DNA of 64,000 nt. Origin: Bacillota bacterium. GTDB lineage: Bacteria > Bacillota > Clostridia > Christensenellales > Aristaeellaceae. Under the pieces are notes generated by a model that was not told the origin of the DNA, did not search any database, and saw nothing but the letters and a program-made list of their open reading frames with translations. Below are positions 61,471 to 64,000 of the stretch, piece after piece. The stretch is from assembly GCA_023398575.1 (NCBI GenBank), contig JAEWSC010000086.1, positions 19,699 to 83,698 on the forward strand, given 5' to 3'. The position numbers and the translations under genes were made by a program. Position 1 is the first letter of the stretch, and each line of letters starts with the position of its first letter.

Positions 61471-63273
61471 TTGGCGCAAGACCGCCTCAACCATATCCGC
61501 AATTTCTGCATCATTGCCCATATTGACCACGGCAAATCCACCCTGGCAGACCGCCTGTTGGAAAAAACAGGCGTATTTGCGCAGCGCGAAATGGTGGAAC
61601 AGATTTTGGACAGCATGGAGCTGGAGCGGGAGCGGGGCATCACCATCAAGAGCAAAGCGGTTCGTATGGTCTACACCGCGCAAGATGGCGAAACCTATAC
61701 CTTAAATTTGATTGATACCCCTGGTCATGTTGACTTTTCCTACGAGGTCAGCCGTGCCCTGGCTGCGTGTGAAGGCGCGATCCTGGTAGTGGATGCTACC
61801 CAGGGCATTGAAGCCCAAACCCTAGCCAATGTGTACATGGCATTGGAGCATGATTTGGAAACCGTGCCGGTCATCAACAAGATTGACCTGCCCAGCGCGC
61901 GTGCTGAGGAAGTGCGCCATGAAATAGAGGAAATCATTGGCTTGGATGCTTCCTACGCACCACTGGTGTCCGCCAAAATGGGCATTGGTATTGACGAGGT
62001 TTTGGAGGCCGTGGTCAAGTATATGCCCCCGCCCAAGGGCGATGAAGATGCGCCTTTGCAGGCGTTGATTTTTGACGCCTTTTACGACAACTACCGCGGT
62101 GCCATCTGCTTTGTGCGCGTTATGCAGGGCCGCTTAAAGGCCGGCATGCGCATGCGGTTAATGGCCGGCAAGGGGGAGTTTGACGTAGTGGAGGTAGGCA
62201 CCTTCCGCCCCGGCTATGCCCCCTGTGAGGAGCTTTTGCCCGGCGATGTGGGCTATGTTTCCGCTTCCATTAAAGACGTTCGGGATACCCGCGTGGGTGA
62301 CACGATTACCGATGCGACGCGTCCGGCCGAAATTCCGCTGCCAGGTTACCGGCAGGTGACGCCCATGGTGTTCTGCGGCATATATCCTGCAGATGGTGCG
62401 GATTATCCTGATCTGAAAGACGCGCTGGAAAAGCTGCGCATGAACGATGCTTCCCTCTCCTTTGAGCCGGAGACCTCCGTGGCACTGGGCTACGGCTTCC
62501 GCTGCGGGTTCCTGGGGCTTTTGCACATGGAGATCATACAGGAGCGCCTGGAGCGGGAGTTTGACCTGAGCATTGTGACTACTGCACCCAGCGTTATCTA
62601 CCGCGTGACCAAGACCAATGGGGATGAGCTTTCCATCGACAACCCCACCAACCTGCCCCCGGTCGGTGAAATCGCCAAGATGGAGGAGCCCTTCGTTCAC
62701 GCTACCATTTACACGCCGCAGGATGCCGTTGGCGCGATTATGGACCTGTGTCAGGAAAAGCGTGGAACCTTTCTGGACATGCAGTACGAGGGGAACCGGG
62801 TCAAGCTGAACTACAACATCCCCCTCAACGAAATCATTTACGATTTCTTTGATCAGATCAAGAGCCGTTCCCGGGGCTACGCCTCTTTTGACTATGAACT
62901 CAAAGGCTATGAGGTAAGCGACCTGGTTAAGCTTGACCTGCTGCTCAATGGCGATATATGTGATGCGTTCTCGCTCATTGTGCACCGGGACAAGGCCTAT
63001 GCCAGAGGCAGGATCATTGCTGAAAAGCTCAAAGACGTGATTCCGCGCCAGATGTTTGAAATACCCATTCAGGCTGCTATTGGCGGCAAGGTCATTGCTC
63101 GTGAAACCGTAAAGGCCATGCGCAAAGACGTTTTGGCCAAGTGCTATGGCGGCGATATCACCCGTAAGAAAAAGCTGCTGGAAAAGCAGAAGGAAGGCAA
63201 AAAGCGCATGCGCCAGTTCGGCTCCGTCGAGCTGCCCAGCGAAGCCTTTATGGCCGTACTGAAAATGGATTGA
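61471..63273 (+). CDS. lepA: Elongation factor 4 (LepA)
   Basis: 600 residues from TTG 61471, the normal LepA length. The P-loop [15 protein letters not shown] is at about 14-28; [31 protein letters not shown] gives G3; NKIDLPSA gives G4. The specific C-terminal domain ends [18 protein letters not shown] and [18 protein letters not shown]4 is a ribosomal GTPase that acts on stalled or mistranslocated ribosomes. The start follows GGAGGG at 7 nt; ATG 61441 has no ribosome site. Divergent from the hrcA operon, although the two are usually co-directional in Firmicutes. Confidence 0.97.
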   Translation: MAQDRLNHIRNFCIIAHIDHGKSTLADRLLEKTGVFAQREMVEQILDSMELERERGITIKSKAVRMVYTAQDGETYTLNLIDTPGHVDFSYEVSRALAACEGAILVVDATQGIEAQTLANVYMALEHDLETVPVINKIDLPSARAEEVRHEIEEIIGLDASYAPLVSAKMGIGIDEVLEAVVKYMPPPKGDEDAPLQALIFDAFYDNYRGAICFVRVMQGRLKAGMRMRLMAGKGEFDVVEVGTFRPGYAPCEELLPGDVGYVSASIKDVRDTRVGDTITDATRPAEIPLPGYRQVTPMVFCGIYPADGADYPDLKDALEKLRMNDASLSFEPETSVALGYGFRCGFLGLLHMEIIQERLEREFDLSIVTTAPSVIYRVTKTNGDELSIDNPTNLPPVGEIAKMEEPFVHATIYTPQDAVGAIMDLCQEKRGTFLDMQYEGNRVKLNYNIPLNEIIYDFFDQIKSRSRGYASFDYELKGYEVSDLVKLDLLLNGDICDAFSLIVHRDKAYARGRIIAEKLKDVIPRQMFEIPIQAAIGGKVIARETVKAMRKDVLAKCYGGDITRKKKLLEKQKEGKKRMRQFGSVELPSEAFMAVLKMD

Positions 63274-63294
63274 GTAAGGATAACGGAATATGAT

Positions 63295-63340
63295 GCAGGA
63301 GAACCTTCTATTGCATAAGGAGGTTCCCCTGCGCTCTTTC
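63295..63340 (+). terminator. Probable lepA terminator
   Basis: GCAGG-A-GAACCT pairs with AGGTTC-C-CCTGC: 11 of 12 positions, a 14-nt loop, then GCTCTTTCC, a weak T-tract. Confidence 0.55.
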
Positions 63341-64000
63341 CAGGAAAACTAGCAGCTACTTGATATGCATTTGCATAATTGCTTGTAATTCAGCAAACGC
63401 ATTTGTATATAGTAGATGAGGTGCTTGCCGAATATAGGCATTTTGGGAATCCTCATAATAATGCCCGGTTTTTCGATATACATCGAATTTTCCTTGTGCC
63501 AGCGCATGCTGTTATCTGTTGGACGATGTTACATAATAAAGCAATCGACATATCATTGCATATTTGTTTAAAAACCACACAATAATTCCATAATGTATGG
63601 TATACTACTCCTAATATACACCTGGGAGGTGATGACGAAGAGCCGCCCATTTTTTATCATACATGGAGGTAGGGCATTGTTGTTTTTTGGCATGCCAAAT
63701 ACCACAAAATGGAGCTGAGTGGCCTGGTGTAAACGTAGGGAGGCGTGGAGGGATGCTTTTCTACCGGTACAAATGCGGCTATGGCTTACTGGTGAGCATA
63801 CAGTTTTTTGTTCATGCTTTCTTTCTGCCCCAAGTATCGCCCGCAATGATGTGTAGCGCTGCTGCAGTATGGCAAGGAAAAGTGAGATGGCTGCAAAAAC
63901 TCCTACTCGAAACAGAAAAATACCACAAAATGTGGTATGTGAGCTCACGGAATTCTGTTTATAGGAATAGGGTGTAGTTTTTGATTAATGTAATGGAGAT
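63341..64000. other. 660 nt without a convincing gene
   Basis: Open frames of up to 126 codons exist on both strands, but none has both a ribosome site and protein-like composition. The 15-nt sequence AAATACCACAAAATG occurs at 63697-63711 and 63918-63932. The second copy continues into a perfect hairpin ATACCACA-AAA-TGTGGTAT (63920-63938). A possible 28-codon frame starts after GGGAGGTG near 63633, only 1-2 nt from that ribosome site. The region may be an intergenic stretch, a decayed gene or the start of another locus. Confidence 0.4.

Noticed and set aside
62158..62985. 275-codon open frame on the minus strand inside lepA
   Set aside because: Entirely antisense to an intact, highly conserved gene; composition mirrors lepA codons.
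63663..63977. 104-codon plus-strand frame near the right edge
   Set aside because: No ribosome site, unusual composition, and it crosses a direct repeat and a hairpin; not convincing as a protein.
1..64000. CRISPR array, tRNA, rRNA or insertion sequence
   Set aside because: I saw no regularly spaced direct repeats, no cloverleaf with a TTCGAAT-type arm, no rRNA segment and no transposase motif; a covariance-model scan could still find a tRNA I missed.

Overview
The window reads as chromosomal DNA of a Bacillota (Firmicutes) bacterium of the class Clostridia, probably an uncultured anaerobic or gut lineage; the lineage is inference. Support comes from the gene set: Noc next to rsmG, the diadenylate cyclase pair cdaA-cdaR, hrcA-grpE-dnaK-dnaJ under a perfect CIRCE operator, a YwlE-type arginine phosphatase, GerMN lipoproteins, strong AGGAGG ribosome binding sites and frequent TTG/GTG starts. 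I found no rRNA, tRNA, CRISPR array, transposase or prophage block. Most of the window is core chromosome with a few accessory loci.

Layout. 1-5.2 kb: the tail of a membrane protein gene, a LigB-type dioxygenase, a secretion-signal-free NlpC/P60 lysin-like protein, then a leftward radC - DUF218 - rsmG - noc set. 5.4-11.8 kb: a rightward operon of cdaA, cdaR, an unknown membrane-anchored protein with a long low-complexity tail, a P-loop ATPase, an RsmF-type rRNA methyltransferase and a GNAT protein. 11.9-14.0 kb: ychF with a sugar-transfer ATP-grasp gene. 14.4-21.2 kb: an accessory carbohydrate locus (solute-binding protein, two LplB/YtcP-like permeases, AraC regulator, an unknown protein, GH88 unsaturated glucuronyl hydrolase), ending in a compact palindrome-rich repeat. 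21.5-31.5 kb, leftward: a small acidic protein, pepF, an MFS transporter, topB and a heterodimeric ABC exporter. 31.6-40.3 kb, rightward: an OmpR-type response regulator and sensor kinase followed by two GerMN lipoproteins (an arrangement like MtrAB-LpqB of Actinobacteria), an Rsm22-type methyltransferase and a calcium-type P-ATPase. 40.3-60.3 kb, all leftward: flavin reductase, rplM-rpsI, the rho-rpmE-DUF1385-prmC-prfA-ZIP-sua5-ywlE neighbourhood, then rpsU, HIT, mtaB, rsmE, prmA, dnaJ, dnaK, grpE, hrcA. 60.4-64 kb: an unknown gene and lepA on the other strand, then about 0.7 kb without a convincing gene.

How it works together. The leftward 40-60 kb half is translation, termination and protein quality control: ribosomal proteins, release factor 1 and its methylase, t6A synthesis (Sua5) with ms2t6A modification (MtaB), Rho, and the HrcA regulon. 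The cdaA operon joins second-messenger synthesis to envelope proteins of unknown function. The GH88 locus imports oligosaccharides ending in an unsaturated uronic acid and cleaves them in the cytoplasm.

Most interesting points: Rho carries an insertion of roughly 300 residues that is disordered and rich in Arg, Gln and Tyr repeats; two intergenic regions are packed with perfect stem-loops, one bounded by terminal inverted repeats; the two-component/GerMN operon resembles MtrAB-LpqB; the cdaA operon carries two uncharacterised partners; and an unknown protein with a damaged zincin-like motif sits where hemW would be expected beside hrcA. Starts were moved from the longest open frame wherever a Shine-Dalgarno sequence or family length supported it.
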